Below the pieces are notes generated by a model. The model saw only the letters and a list, made by a program, of their open reading frames with translations. It was not told the DNA's origin and ran no database searches. Made by a program: the position numbers and the translations under genes. Shown here in pieces: positions 19,353-30,399 of a stretch of 36,014 nt of DNA. The stretch comes from Nymphaea colorata (Eukaryota > Streptophyta > Magnoliopsida > Nymphaeales > Nymphaeaceae). The stretch covers positions 1 to 36,014 of the forward strand of contig NW_022204579.1 of NCBI RefSeq assembly GCF_008831285.2, read 5' to 3'. Positions within the stretch are counted from its first letter, which is position 1. Every line of letters starts with the position of its first letter.

Positions 19353-19403
19353 CGAAGGGATATCTTCATTATTTATCAGGAAGTCCTGGAACACAATATA
19401 ATT
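19353..19403 (+). promoter_or_regulatory. Conserved element upstream of unit 3 protease
   Basis: GGGATATCTTCATTATTTAT, then AGTCCTGGAACACAATATAATTAT. It matches the same ordered motifs in units 1, 2 and 4, although the gene behind it is broken. The rest of 18896-19352 is AT-rich without a visible gene. Confidence 0.5.
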
Positions 19404-19428
19404 ATTTCAAAAAGTAAGTCAAGATTCA

Positions 19429-22400
19429 ATGATTAGAGGCTATCCAGTCACTATTGACAAGAAGGAAAAACTGAGATCCCCGATGGCTGCGCGAGGACCT
19501 CATGGAGAAGTTCAAAGATTTCAAGAAAAATGAAAGAAGAAGGATTCAAAAAACTGCCTAAGAAGATTTCGGGGGAAAAGTTAAAGGCAAGGAAAAGAAT
19601 CAGTTCATCCTCCACTAGGCCAGCGTCTACGGAAGCCTGCAAGTTGGTTCAAATGACTAACTTTTCTTAGCGGAGCGCCAGGTTATATAAGGCCTTGAGG
19701 GATATATTTTATCTAAATATATTGGCAAGATATCCAGGGAGATTTTAATCAAGCTGAGAAACTTAGCTAGCCTTCTTAGAAGTAGTAAGGTAAAATAAAT
19801 TATTATCTGACTCTTAAGTCCACCTTGCCCTATCCATAGATTCTAGCCTGTTTGAGATCTCATACCAGATAGACCTCTACAGTGTATGCTACCCTTAACT
19901 CTCCTATGGTATATTCTTTACCATCTCATCCCTTCATCTCAACATAAACAACCGTTAGAATTAATCAGAAAATGAGTTTACTAGTCGGAAAGATAAGCTA
20001 CTATCTGAGTTGAAGGAAAAGCTGACCATTTTCTTCGAAAAAGATGATAAAATCATATAAAGGAAGATCAAACTTTTCTAAGGACACTTAAAAGGACTCA
20101 GGGTAGATGGTCGCGCAGTAGACTAGTTTAGCTTTTTAGGATTTATCAGCTCAGCAATTAGTACGGTTAAAAGTGTTGCAACAAATGTTATTACGAATTA
20201 CGTAGCGCCGGCTTTGAAGGTGATTAACCCGATCGTGTAAAAACTAGCGAATGAAAGTGCATCTTTTCCAAATAATAGTTTTGGGTGTAGATGCTATAGG
20301 AAATTAAAACGGAAGGACCAACATGGACGATTGGGCTAATCACTTTGAATGCGTTTGGAAATAGTGGTAAGCTTCTTTCCTGTATACAATTTACTGGAAC
20401 ATTGATAAATGATGTCACTGTCATCACATCGAAGGCCCTAATCCTAGAGAAGTTTTCGAAATTAAGTGAGCCCATTCAAGTTAAAGGAACCATCAGGATG
20501 AATGGAGAAGACTTTGAAAGATAGCTTACCCCCATCACTCTAACTTTTGAAGACCTAGGCAAAACCCCCAAAAGCCATAAAAATGCAAGCTAAGATTTCA
20601 ATCACTAAAAGGCTTCAAAAGTTCTCATCAAGTAAGATGTGCCTCCGAAGGTTCTCTACCTATTCCTGGAAAAGCCTTTTGAGGACTTTAAAAATAGAAG
20701 GGTTTGAGGGGTTTGAAGTAAAGTTCATCGAAGACAAGTCCTTTTACTACCAGTTTATAAACTCCAAAATCAGTACATCCGGCTGGAAAAAACAAAGCAC
20801 CAAAATTGAAAGAATCATAAATACAAAGTAAGTAGAGAATCAATCGTTCACAAGTTTCATAGTCCACATACTCTTCAAGCTAGGGGTCATCGATATATCC
20901 AGAAAAGTAATAAAAGACAGTCTTTAACACTCAGTAAAGTACAATCACTCTGTTTGATGAGCACTATCTGCTAGAAGGATTTTAAAGAGATGAAATCTTG
21001 GTTGGCTCGCCTGTATATTTTAGGGACGAATCTACAAAGAGGTATGTTATCTTCGCAATCAACGACCACTTCAAGACGAAGGATATCTCAACTGACTATT
21101 ACAAGGCATCGAGGATGCTTTTAAAAGCAATAATGAACAAAAAAAGTTGAGTCTGCTACAACATTTCTCGATCTTCCTGGATAAGAAACAACTCGAAAAG
21201 ATAAAACACTAGTCCTAGCTACATAAGACACATTGCATCATAGAAACATTCAAAAGAAGGCTTAACTACTTAAGAACGGTCCAAAATCATCCAGTGTCTT
21301 GAATGAACTCAGAACCTTAACACCATCTTTCCCTCGACAATCAATAGCATTGGAATCATACAGATGATTAGCAAAGAAAAGACTGTGCATGCTGTGGGGG
21401 TTAGAACTTCCGAAAAATCATTGATAACTTCCAGTGATATATCAGATCAAATTAAAAGTGCAAGCATGGTCTTCATCTATTTCAAGAAAAAAAGAGCATC
21501 CCTCAAAAATCCTCTTTACTTCAACTTGAGGAAGTCCAGATAATACGATCGTTACAATTATACATAACTCAACAATATTGCAGACTCCTTATTGGAATTG
21601 ACTCTCACTCCATTTGATTCATAGTAGCAAGGAAGCCAGCACTACTGGGCAACGCTGGTCTAGCAGGACGATTTCAAATACTTCAACAACAAGATACAAG
21701 GATTCGTATCAGTATAAAGAACACAATCGACTTCCGAAGCGGATAATTGCTCTTGAAGATCACTTATCTGGAAAGATCAAAGAAATCTTGGGAAAAACAT
21801 CTTAAAGAAATATAACAGGGCCCTTGTTCATTTATGAGAATTCGGAAAAATCCATTGAAAAAGACTATTTCTTCGGATTCTACTATCAAGAAAAACACTA
21901 AAAAGACAAGGTTTAAACCTTAACAACCAAGATAAAACACTTTTCTCCTGAATAACTAGACAAAAAAACGCGTTTAAATGAGCAAATATTTATTGATATT
22001 GCGAATAGGAGAGTTGTAAATGGGTCAGAAGTAATGAATCCTCCGTACAGTGGAATCGTTATGATTCTTAATACCAAGAGCAATTTTTGCGGAACAGGAT
22101 CTTCCTTATACAAAATAACTCATCAAAATGCAAGTATATCTTATCTTGTGGTCACAATTTCTACAGCAGAGATAGAAAAATCAACTACGCAGATACTAGT
22201 GAAGGCATAGATAACTATTAATTCAGGTATCATGAATCAAGAGAAGTTGCCCGCAACCAGTTCGGAAAGCTGCCGATCAAGAAAGTTTATATTCACAGCA
22301 ATTATATTACTGGTGATGATGAGGTTGCTTCCCATTTCGATATCTCAGTGGTCGAGCTCAAGGAATAAATTGATGTTTGGGGGTTCTCGATCGACTACGA

Positions 22401-22803
22401 CTCAAGCAAAGCAGATTATCGGAATTCCCAACTGAGAGGTAGTATTGAGATTGCAGGATTCCCAGCTGGTAAGTAGCATGATACAGTTGTCGGCTTTATG
22501 TACAAGGAAAGGATCATGGATAAGCCGCAGGAGAAGGAAAGCTATTTCGAGCTGTTGAAGACCAAGAAAGATGAAAATACTGAAAGAATAAGGATAATGC
22601 ATAAGATTTCTACTCTTGGAGGAAATAGTGGCAGCGCAATCTTCTACAAAGATCCTGAAACGAAAAAACCACTTGTTTTTGGCGTTCATATCGCTGGTTC
22701 GAAAGATAAAAACTTTGGAGTTTACATTTTCTGCAAATAAGTCTGGGACTGGCTGCATGGCATCATTGGAAAGGATGTCGCTATCGAGCATTACGCTCCA
22801 TGA
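19429..22803 (+). pseudogene. Unit 3 three-module protease, multiply frame-shifted
   Basis: All parts of the family are present but spread over the three frames. The ATG at 19429 runs to TGA after about 35 codons, while the family N-terminus sits in another frame (LREDLMEKFKDFKKN; LHEASVYGSLQVG, TAG for Glu). Shifts occur near 19490, 19800, 20290, 20700, 20830-21300 and 21730-22120. Module 1 remnants are FTGTLINDVTVITSK and SFYYQFINSKISTSGW; module 2 remnants are NSIGIIQM and KIQGFVSV. The active-type module 3 is the best preserved: LSCGHNFY, HFDISVVEL and GGNSGSAIF are in one frame to TGA at 22801. The many shifts are not explained by 20-nt introns, because sister genes have none at those sites. 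Decay is more likely than sequencing error, since units 1, 2 and 4 are clean. Confidence 0.8.
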
Positions 22804-22978
22804 TAGATCAAAATCAATCGATTTATAAAATATTCCTTAATATCAAGTTTGCCCTCCTTGGGATTGAGTAGAGATTATTTACTGATATAAGATGGATTAT
22901 TATGGGTAGATGAGTAGGCAAAAAGTCTATATTTATCAAATATTTGGATTAAGCTTTTTTAGAACCATCTTCAGGTAC

Positions 22979-23108
22979 TCATGTTTTATTTGCTGAGAAA
23001 GCACCGAAACCATTTTAGCTCTTTTGACGGTGTAAGCTAGTCATCAAGCTCCAACAAATGCAGTTCAAAGACCCTCCAGAGGCACAATAAAGTGCGTTCA
23101 TCCCTTTT
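22979..23108 (-). pseudogene. Possible ankyrin-repeat relic
   Basis: A minus-strand stretch reads KGMNALYCASGGSLNCICWS, like one ankyrin repeat (the G-x-T/N-A-L-x-x-A-x-x-G pattern), followed by ENGFGAFSANKT and TGA. No second repeat was found in frame on either side. It is a single weak match, so the call is tentative. Confidence 0.2.
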
Positions 23109-23442
23109 GAAACTTTAAAGATTCTTCTTGTCTGATTTGGAAAGAATTTTCATGATTTTTTATCTTAATCAATAAGATAGTACGATTATCGGTGTCTTTG
23201 ATGAGTAAGTCACAGCTTAGTCTTAAAAAAAAGGTAGTTTTCTTTTTCGATTTTCTTTATTTTTTGACAATATTTCATACATACTAATCAAGCAAATAAA
23301 GCTAATGTTTAAAGGATGTTTGTGATGAAGAAAACTATCCAAATATCAAATTATGATCAAGCAACTATATTCTCTTCTATAAGATTAGTTCTTATCTTTT
23401 CTTTTATCTTTTCAGGGCTTTCTCTCATGCAGATGGGCAGTC

Positions 23443-23769
23443 ATGACTCAAAAAACTTGCTAAGGCTTAAGAATTTCTAGCGAGTTCAGCTTTAACTAAT
23501 ACGATATGAGGTGTTGGGGCCTCTTTAAAACGCTTTAATCACTTAGTCCTTACTATGATGTTGATTCGTGCGCATATCTGCAGGTCTTCGTTGGAGATGC
23601 TGCAGTCCCGGGTGAAGCAAAAGTTATGTGGCTACAGGGGAAGAGTTTTAAATGGCTAGGACTCTCTATTTATAGCTTTGAGCCTAACTATGGATAACGA
23701 GTTTTCTTATTCGAGTATGGAGAAGCTATTATGAAGGAGAGAAGGAAAACATGCTTACTTTTATCTTGA
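23443..23769 (+). CDS. Uncharacterised open frame in the unit 3-4 spacer
   Basis: A 108-aa frame: MTQKTCEGLRISSEFSFNEY, then CWGLFKTLESLSPYYDVDSC, AYLQVFVGDAAVPGEAKVMW, FEPNYGERVFLFEYGEA, TGA at 23767. Composition is balanced, not low-complexity. A different frame just upstream (from 23325, MKKTIQISNYDQATIFSSIR, then a hydrophobic stretch LVLIFSFIFSGLSL) could be an N-terminal signal or anchor joined by a frame change, but I could not place an intron. No family recognised. Confidence 0.3.
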
Positions 23770-24401
23770 TCGATGGTGGTACATGATAGATTAAGATTGT
23801 AATACGTTCAAAAAATCCAAATAATTATTTACTGGGCAAGAAGGATGGCAGTTGGTTTATTTATAATTATAAAATATAAGAAGTCATTCTGTCATTTTAT
23901 TTTCCAACAACAAAATCTAAAATAAGATGCCTGCTATCGTCCATTAAATAAGATCGAGTTCTTTTTTTTTTTTGATTTGAAAAAAGAAGAGTTATATAAG
24001 TTGATTATATTATAATTAGAAATCATCTGAAACGATAAGATGGAATTAACATTCAAAAATTATTTGATTGAATAATAATCGTCCTGCATGCTGATTTTAT
24101 CCCTATGGCTCTCAGGCAGCACTTTAAAACTATTTTTAGTTAATAATATTCTCTATCTATCTAATACAAAACTAACTTCTCCTTCAAATATTTTTACAAA
24201 TAACCTGAACGATAGCCCATACTCTTTTTTGAAACATCTTATATTCCCTTATATTTTACCTGATTTTTAATAATCTCGTTTTAAAACGTGACTAAGAAAT
24301 TTATAGCTTTTTATAAAGCCATCGAAAAGCAATTAATCTATAAAATAGTCATCATGATGTAGTTTCCGATGAAATAGCTAAGAATGATAAGAGCTTTTCA
24401 A
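23770..24401. other. AT-rich spacer, no gene seen
   Basis: A/T runs including ten consecutive T near 23961. I see no frame with convincing composition on either strand. Confidence 0.4.
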
Positions 24402-25007
24402 TCATTTTGCAATCTGGCACTCATTTAAACTGTATTTTTCCATTTGCTTATCTCTCAAACCTTTAGCTAATTCTTCGATAGTGGCAAGCTGATTTACAGG
24501 AATTTTATTTATACCTTCAGGGGTTTCACCAAAAATCGTAGTAGAAAAGCCGTACATTATTAGCTGGTCAAGTTCTGCCGAAATGTTTTGAACATGACGG
24601 ACCAGCACGAAGTACCTTAGATAAACAATCGTATTCTCCTTCGCCCCTGGGAAATACTTCTCGGACCAAGATGCTAGTTTAGGATCCTTTGTGGCTAGAT
24701 GTGACCTTGCCTATTCCTCGAAGAGAGTCCTAACAACTTCTATATAATCATGGGCCACATACTCTCCAATTTTCTTTAAAGTTTATCCCTAATTCTCCCA
24801 TTCAATTTCAGCTGTACTTTCGGGAGTTAATTCCAGCACAGTTTCGTGCTTCGTCTTCATTCCACTTGCCAAGATGGAGGATCCATTATCGATATCTCTT
24901 TGAATATCAATAGCCAATTTTGTGAGATACTTCTCTTAATTGATAATCACGCCATCGTCGCTATCCTTGGTCTTTTTATTTTTAATGCTTTTCAGGTTTT
25001 GGCCCAT
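24402..25007 (-). CDS. Unit 4 small MGQ protein, protease partner
   Basis: An intact 201-aa frame, no intron: MGQNLKSIKNKKTKDSDDGV ... LELTPESTAEIEWENEGE ... TLFEEEARSHLATKD ... SEKYFPGAKENTIVYLRYFV ... LIMYGFSTTIFGETPEG ... LAKGLRDKQMEKYSLNECQI, TGA at 24402. TAG encodes the last Glu of LFEEEA. All the family landmarks are in the order and spacing of units 1 and 2; the insertion FGETPEGINK before the C-terminal helix is longer here. The basic N-terminus after MGQ could help membrane attachment. Function unknown. It is divergent from the protease at 25516 across 508 bp. Confidence 0.85.
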
Positions 25008-25455
25008 CTTAACTTATTTAATATGGAGTTATAAAAATTGAATAAAAGAATTCTAAATCCAATGATTCTCATAAATTTTCTCAATGGAAACAGCTTATAG
25101 TGAATGGTGTGGCGAAAACTCATGATTGTTTGGCATTTAAAAACTTTGTAAGTAATAAAGGCTTGTTTGTTGAGAGGATATCAAATAAAGCCGGCTAAAA
25201 CTGCAAATAAAATAAAAAATGAAGGCAGGACAATTTTCATTTACCATTTTTATTACAAAACTTAGCTTTATATCTTAATTCTTTGAACCAAGATTTTATT
25301 AATTTTTATTTTATCTTTTATTGATATCACTTCAAAATAGGCCAATAAAAAATCATGATTACAAGTGTTTTAGATTTTCAAATTTAAACCGTCTGAAAAG
25401 TTTGGAAACTACTTATCTCAGAGATTTCTTCTTGTAGATTGGATAGTTTTCTATT

Positions 25456-25510
25456 GGGAAGAAGAAATTTTCGATATTTATTGAAAAGTTATCCAATACA
25501 ATATAATTAT
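25456..25510 (+). promoter_or_regulatory. Conserved element upstream of unit 4 protease
   Basis: GGGAAGAAGAAATTTTCGAT, ATTTATTG, then CCAATACAATATAATTAT ending 5 bp before the ATG at 25516. The CAATATAATTAT end is shared word for word with unit 3 and nearly so with unit 2. The rest of 25008-25455 is AT-rich without a visible gene. Confidence 0.5.
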
Positions 25511-25515
25511 TTCAA

Positions 25516-28500
25516 ATGATGAGCTAAGTTTTATTCCCAGCTATCAAGAGTCTCAAAATTGGACAAATGACAGTCCCTTCTGGCATACTATCCGATCTAA
25601 TGATTTCATCCAAGGAATTTAAGAAGAACGAACGATAGAGAATGAGAAAAGATGAATAGAAGGACAGAAATCAGTTTATGGCACATTAATCAAGCATCTA
25701 TGGAAGCCTGCATGTTGAATTCAAGGAGTAGGTGGACTTCGTTGAGACTAATATCATTGAAAGCCTTGAGAACCTTATCTATCCTAAATATATAGGTAAA
25801 CTATCAAGAGAGATTATAATCAAATTGAATGATCTAATCATCAGCATTGAGCATTCGCAGGCAAATGAAGAGGACATAATCAAGACTTCTTTTGAGACCA
25901 AATCAAGCCGGTTTGTTCTCTCCAATAACCTCAAACTTCTTGAAGTTGCTTATCAGGTCTAGCTGAGGTGGGACTGTTATCCTCAACTTTTCTATGGAAT
26001 TTACTTTACTATCTCGTCCATAAATCACAATAATAGTGATCTTAAAGTATGGAAAACTAAGCTGAGCCAATTATTCAACAAAAATCGCTAGCTCATAGAA
26101 AAGGAAATTTAATAATTCTCAGCATTTTCCAATTAACCACGCCAGGTATAGTCCACAAAAGAGCTCAGCTTCTTCAATTTTTTTCCCATAGCTTACGACT
26201 TAGGCAAGAGAATCTATACGAATATAAAACCAGCCCTGAAGGTGCTTTCTCCAATCATTCAAAATATTATCTCAGATGTAATTAATCCGAAAACCGAGAA
26301 TATCGAGAATTCATCATTTGCGTAGAAAACTAAGAAAGCACTTGCAGGCAAATCCAAGAAAATCTTAGAAACATTAACAGAATTTGATGTACCCTCATGG
26401 CAAATTGGATTTATGACATTAAAGGTAACAATAGGTAGAGAACAATTTACCTTTAAATCCACTGGAACTTTAATTGATAGAGTCACTATCATCACATCCA
26501 AAGTTTTATTGCAGTAGCAAGTGCAGCGATTCAGATAGCTAGCAGAAAAATCGAAGTTGCAAGTAGCAGGGTCGATAAAGATGTTTGGGTAAGAGTTCGA
26601 AAGATCCATAAATACTGATGCATTGAAAAAAATTTTGACAAAGAAGGAGTAAAGATAAACTCCTAGTGTACCCCCCATGCCAAAAGACTAACTTGACTTA
26701 GTGAATTAAAATGGATTATCAATCCAGAAAAAAAATGGTGAGATCGTCAAGGTTAGTAACCCTGGCATTCTACGTGACAAATTAATACCATTACAAGATT
26801 ACAACAAAAATAATGAGTCGCCTGAAACAAAGCCCAAATAAAAAAATAATGACTTGGTATTGTACCTATTTTTGGAGAGGCCCTATGAAAACTTCAAAAA
26901 TTAGAGGTTTTAGATAAAGTTTATCGAGGACAAGCCATTCTATTATCATTTCATAAGCTCAAAGATCCTTATGTCTGGCTGGGAAAAGGACGAAAAAAAT
27001 TAGCCAAAGTTCCGTCACCAATAGTCAATAGCCATTCAGTTCAACCAGCGTTATCTGGTGGATGCCTTTGAAAGGTCTGAATACCTATTGGGTTCCCCAG
27101 TCTACTATAAGGATGAAGCTACCAAAAGATTTGTAATATTCGCCATTAATAATTGTCATGAGAAAAAGCATTAGGCTATTGATAAAAATTCCTAGATTAA
27201 AGATTAAACTGGAGGTTACCTAAATAAAGAGACAGCTAAAGTTAATATTAGCTACTATTCGCTCTTCTTGAACAAGTAACAATTCAGAACAATTGCTTAA
27301 AACACCGAGATTTACAAAGTTGACCTAAAGAAAAAACAGTTTTAATCTAAGTTAAAGCTATTAACAAATAGCTCAGATCTCTCTAGCCTCTTGAATGAGC
27401 TCAAGGGGATGCCCGCTGAGTTTCCTTCAACAATAAATTGCATCGGAATTATCAAGGTGATATGTAAAGATCAAACATACTATGGAATTGGAGTCAAGAC
27501 CAATTAGACAACATTTGTAACAACAAACGAGCTGCAACCTTATCTTAAAGAGGTTAGGATTATCAACATTTACATCAAAACCAGAAGAGCATTGTTGAAA
27601 AATCCACTTTATTTTAACTTGAAGAAGACAAAATAATACAATATTTATCAATCAGATAGGATCAAGGTTCTTAATAAGTAGTTCTTCGCAATTTAAATGT
27701 TTGCATTGACTTCTAATATATCAAGACCAGGCGAAGAGTTCTTTTTGCAAAATATCTGCCGCTCAGATATCAAATGGTTTAATAAAGATCTGCAGGGTTT
27801 CGTACTAAGTATAGGCAGCATTCGAAGAGACGAGCTTCACTTGAAAATCACTTATCTCCAAGAAATGAATCAGATAATGGGAAAGAATTCCTTGGAGGAT
27901 ATTACTGGTCCTATGTTTCTCTTTGAAAAATCTCCTTGTGTATAGCGAGATTATTTTACTGGCTTTTACTATAAAGCAAATAAGCAAGATAAAACTTAAA
28001 TCAAATTATTCTAAAAGTAGATTATTGACTACGATAAATAAAGCGGTTTCGACGATTTCGGATATTAAAGTGCCAAATATTAAAAGATATTTGTTTCTAT
28101 TGCAAAGCGGACTGTGATAAGCCAAGCTTGTGTGAAGGAAATTCCATACAGTGGAATTACAATGATTCTAAATGTGTAGGCATAATTCGGTGGAACAGGA
28201 TTTTTCCTTTTATCGTAGAATACAAAAAAATGCAGGTATATCTTAACTGTTGGACATAATTTCTATGACGAAGGAGTAAACTATGCTGAGTCTAGCTAAA
28301 GGCTAAGCTACTATCAATTTAGATATCATTTATCAAGCTAGCTTTAGTTTTCCTAATGCAAAAAACTCCCCATAAAGAACGTTTTCATACATCCAGATTA
28401 TCTTCAAAACACGAATCAATAAAAAAGCTATTATTATGATGTCGCAGTGATAGAACTTGAGACTTAGGTCGATGTATGGGGATTCCAGATCTTACCTTAG

Positions 28501-28881
28501 AAAAGAGATTTGATAGCTAATGAAGAAAGATCATCTTTAGAGGTAGCAGGATTTCCTCTTGATCCTAGCCACAATACAATTAAAGGCTTTATGTATGATG
28601 AGAAGTTAAAGAATAAGCCAACCTAGTAAAATCGTTAATATTTTGATTATTAACAATATCAATAAACAGATCTTACAAAGATTAGTCACAAGCTTTCGAC
28701 TTTAGGAGGAAACAGTGGTAGCCCGCTATTCTTTTGGCACAGAGTTGACAAGCAATACTATCCTATTGGAGTCCATAATATCGGAGCAAATAAATCAAAC
28801 TATGCAGTAGACATCTACACTCCTTAAGTTTGGAAGTGGCTAACGGGTATCATAGGAAACGCAAACATAATCAAGAATTGA
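25516..28881 (+). CDS. Unit 4 protein with three S1-like protease modules
   Basis: A 1,121-aa frame from MMSEVLFPAIKSLKIGQ to TGA at 28879, the longest of the array. The N-terminal region has AHESSIYGSLHVEF (TAA for Glu), KYIGKLSREIIIKL and LFYGIYFTISSIN. Module 1: STGTLIDRVTIITSKV and LLGSPVYYKDEATKR. Module 2: STINCIGIIKV, YGIGVKTNETTFVTT and DITGPMFLFEK. Both lack the catalytic His and Ser. Module 3 is complete: YILTVGHNFY (His914), YYDVAVIEL (Asp975) and GGNSGSPLFF (Ser1067). A charged insert of about 80 residues between the modules 1 landmarks explains the extra length. No signal peptide. The second in-frame ATG at 25519 is an alternative start. Confidence 0.85.
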
Positions 28882-29614
28882 TGGTATAAATTCCTTTTAT
28901 ATAAGCAATCTTAAATCATAAATTGCAATTGTTTGTCTTTTTGGGATTCTTCAGTATAAAAAGCATTAGATGAGGAAGAATGGAAAACGGCGGCAAAGGA
29001 TTTGACGGTTATCATCGGTAAGTTGATGAATTTCGTGATGACTTTTATTTATGAGGACAGAAAATTCATTTTCATACAAATTACAAAAGTTTAATAGCTG
29101 CTTTATTGTTGATGGTCCGATATTTTTATGCAGGTTTTATTTGCTAGCCTTTCTCAGCAAATTTTCTTGCCTCTAGGCATCAACCACTCGTAAAAGCAGA
29201 TGAGTATCTTTTTAAAATATTAAAAATTCTGTATTTCTTACTTTTTTTTCAAAGAATAGTCATGATCTTTAGTTTTAATCATCAAAGTTGCAATTACTGA
29301 TTGTTTGAAAGATTAACTTAAAACTTACTTTTAAAAAGAGTAATTTCTGTTACTTTTCTATACCCTTCAGATTAACATAAAAGAAAGGAAAACTGTTTTA
29401 AAGTTGGAACATAAGAAAAGATAAAATCTGACCGGTTTTTCGCTTCAATATTTAAATCTTAAAACGAGTATATTGTTTTGCTGGATTTAACTATTTTTAG
29501 GCTAACATTAACAATGATTTATAAGAATATCCATCCAAATAAAAGACTTGAATTTGATTTCTTATTCTTATTCGGCTTAAAGGTGCATATTGATTTGGGG
29601 AAGTCTCTGGTTCT
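28882..29614. other. Spacer after unit 4; possible small coding remnant
   Basis: Around 28960-29130 one plus frame reads ALDEEEWKTAAKDLTVIIGK, then LMNFVMTFIYEDRKF and TGA. It looks protein-like but has no start codon of its own. The last part, from 29528, is the upstream region of the gene at 29615, which was copied to 16614. The rest is AT-rich. Confidence 0.3.
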
Positions 29615-30283
29615 ATGCGATTCGATATAATAATAATGGACAAAAGATTTAAGACCGCCAAGTACTCTCTCAAGAACTTGCATTCGACCTATACGGATAA
29701 GTTCAAAAACACGCGAACATCCACAGCCAGGAACCCCAAGAACCTCGACTGCACTCTCGAGCAGAAAACCCCTCTCGTCAATAGAATCAAATCCCATCCT
29801 GCCAAAACCCACAGGTAAATGGTGCGTTCGGCCATGCCCCTCGACATCCACCTCCCGGAGAACGAAACTGACTACAAGGCGAAGCACTTCCAGTCCAACC
29901 TGTCCCTCAATTAATTGTTTCAATCGCAGTCAGAAAAAACCATCAAAGTCAAACCCAACGATAAGCAGAAAGGACGCAACAAAAGCTCCAAAAAGACAAA
30001 AATGAATAAAAGCAAAAAGTACAGTAAGTGCGAACTCGGAGTAAAGTCCGAAACGAAGGGACTGATGGACTCCAGGAAGTGCAGCGTATCGTCATCAAAC
30101 TTCCATAGCATCTTGAAGAGAACCCAAACCATTCTGAAAACCTATGAGAAAAGAGAAAACGAATGGCAAAGGGAAAGAACAAAGCTCTTAGAATAATTAT
30201 AATAGTTGAAGCACAAGCATCACCCGAAGGCACTCGCAACAACTTCCTCTATATACATACACAAATACGATTACATTTATTGA
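29615..30283 (+). CDS. Basic protein of unknown family (right-flank gene)
   Basis: A 222-aa frame to TGA at 30281: MRFDIIIMDKRFKTAKYSLK ... NPKNLDCTLEQKTPLVNRI ... AMPLDIHLPENETDYKAKH ... KQKGRNKSSKKTKMNKSKKY ... a C-terminal helix KTYEKRENEWQRERTKLLEE. TAA/TAG as Glu completes the helix LLEELEELKHKH. The second ATG at 29636 (MDKRFK) is an alternative start. It is very rich in Lys/Arg and Ser/Thr, so a cytoskeletal or nucleic-acid-associated role is possible but not shown. Its first 68 codons and upstream region are duplicated at 16614-16904. The next gene, 117 bp downstream on the same strand, is a coiled-coil protein. Confidence 0.7.
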
Positions 30284-30399
30284 TTTTCATCAATTTTATA
30301 ACTCTCCAAGCATGTAAGACCTCAATTCAACGATAATGATCATGGCTTATATCTTTTTGCTTGAGCAAAATATAATTTATTTGTAAAATACTTTCCAAG

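Larger units (their letters stand above)
6457..28881. repeat. Four-fold tandem array of a divergent two-gene module
   Basis: Four units each carry a small minus-strand gene and a large plus-strand gene in the same head-to-head arrangement. The large genes start at 7591, 13618, 19429 and 25516, a spacing of 6.0, 5.8 and 6.1 kb. Proteins of different units are alignable along their length but strongly diverged, so the amplification is not recent. Spacers contain truncated copies of both flanking genes. The whole block is AT-rich against the GC-rich left flank. Confidence 0.9.

Noticed and set aside
7591-28881. Reading TAA/TAG as glutamine (Tetrahymena/Paramecium code)
   Set aside because: A few paralogue positions alternate stop with CAA/CAG (for example before GFVLSI), but Glu/Gln exchange is common between paralogues. 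The invariant sites in the Rab and ORP require Glu, and GAG replaces the stop codon in sister copies.
6457-28881. Transposon or CRISPR array as the cause of the repeats
   Set aside because: No transposase, integrase, terminal inverted repeats or short spaced repeats were seen. The repeat unit is a gene pair with duplicated flanks.
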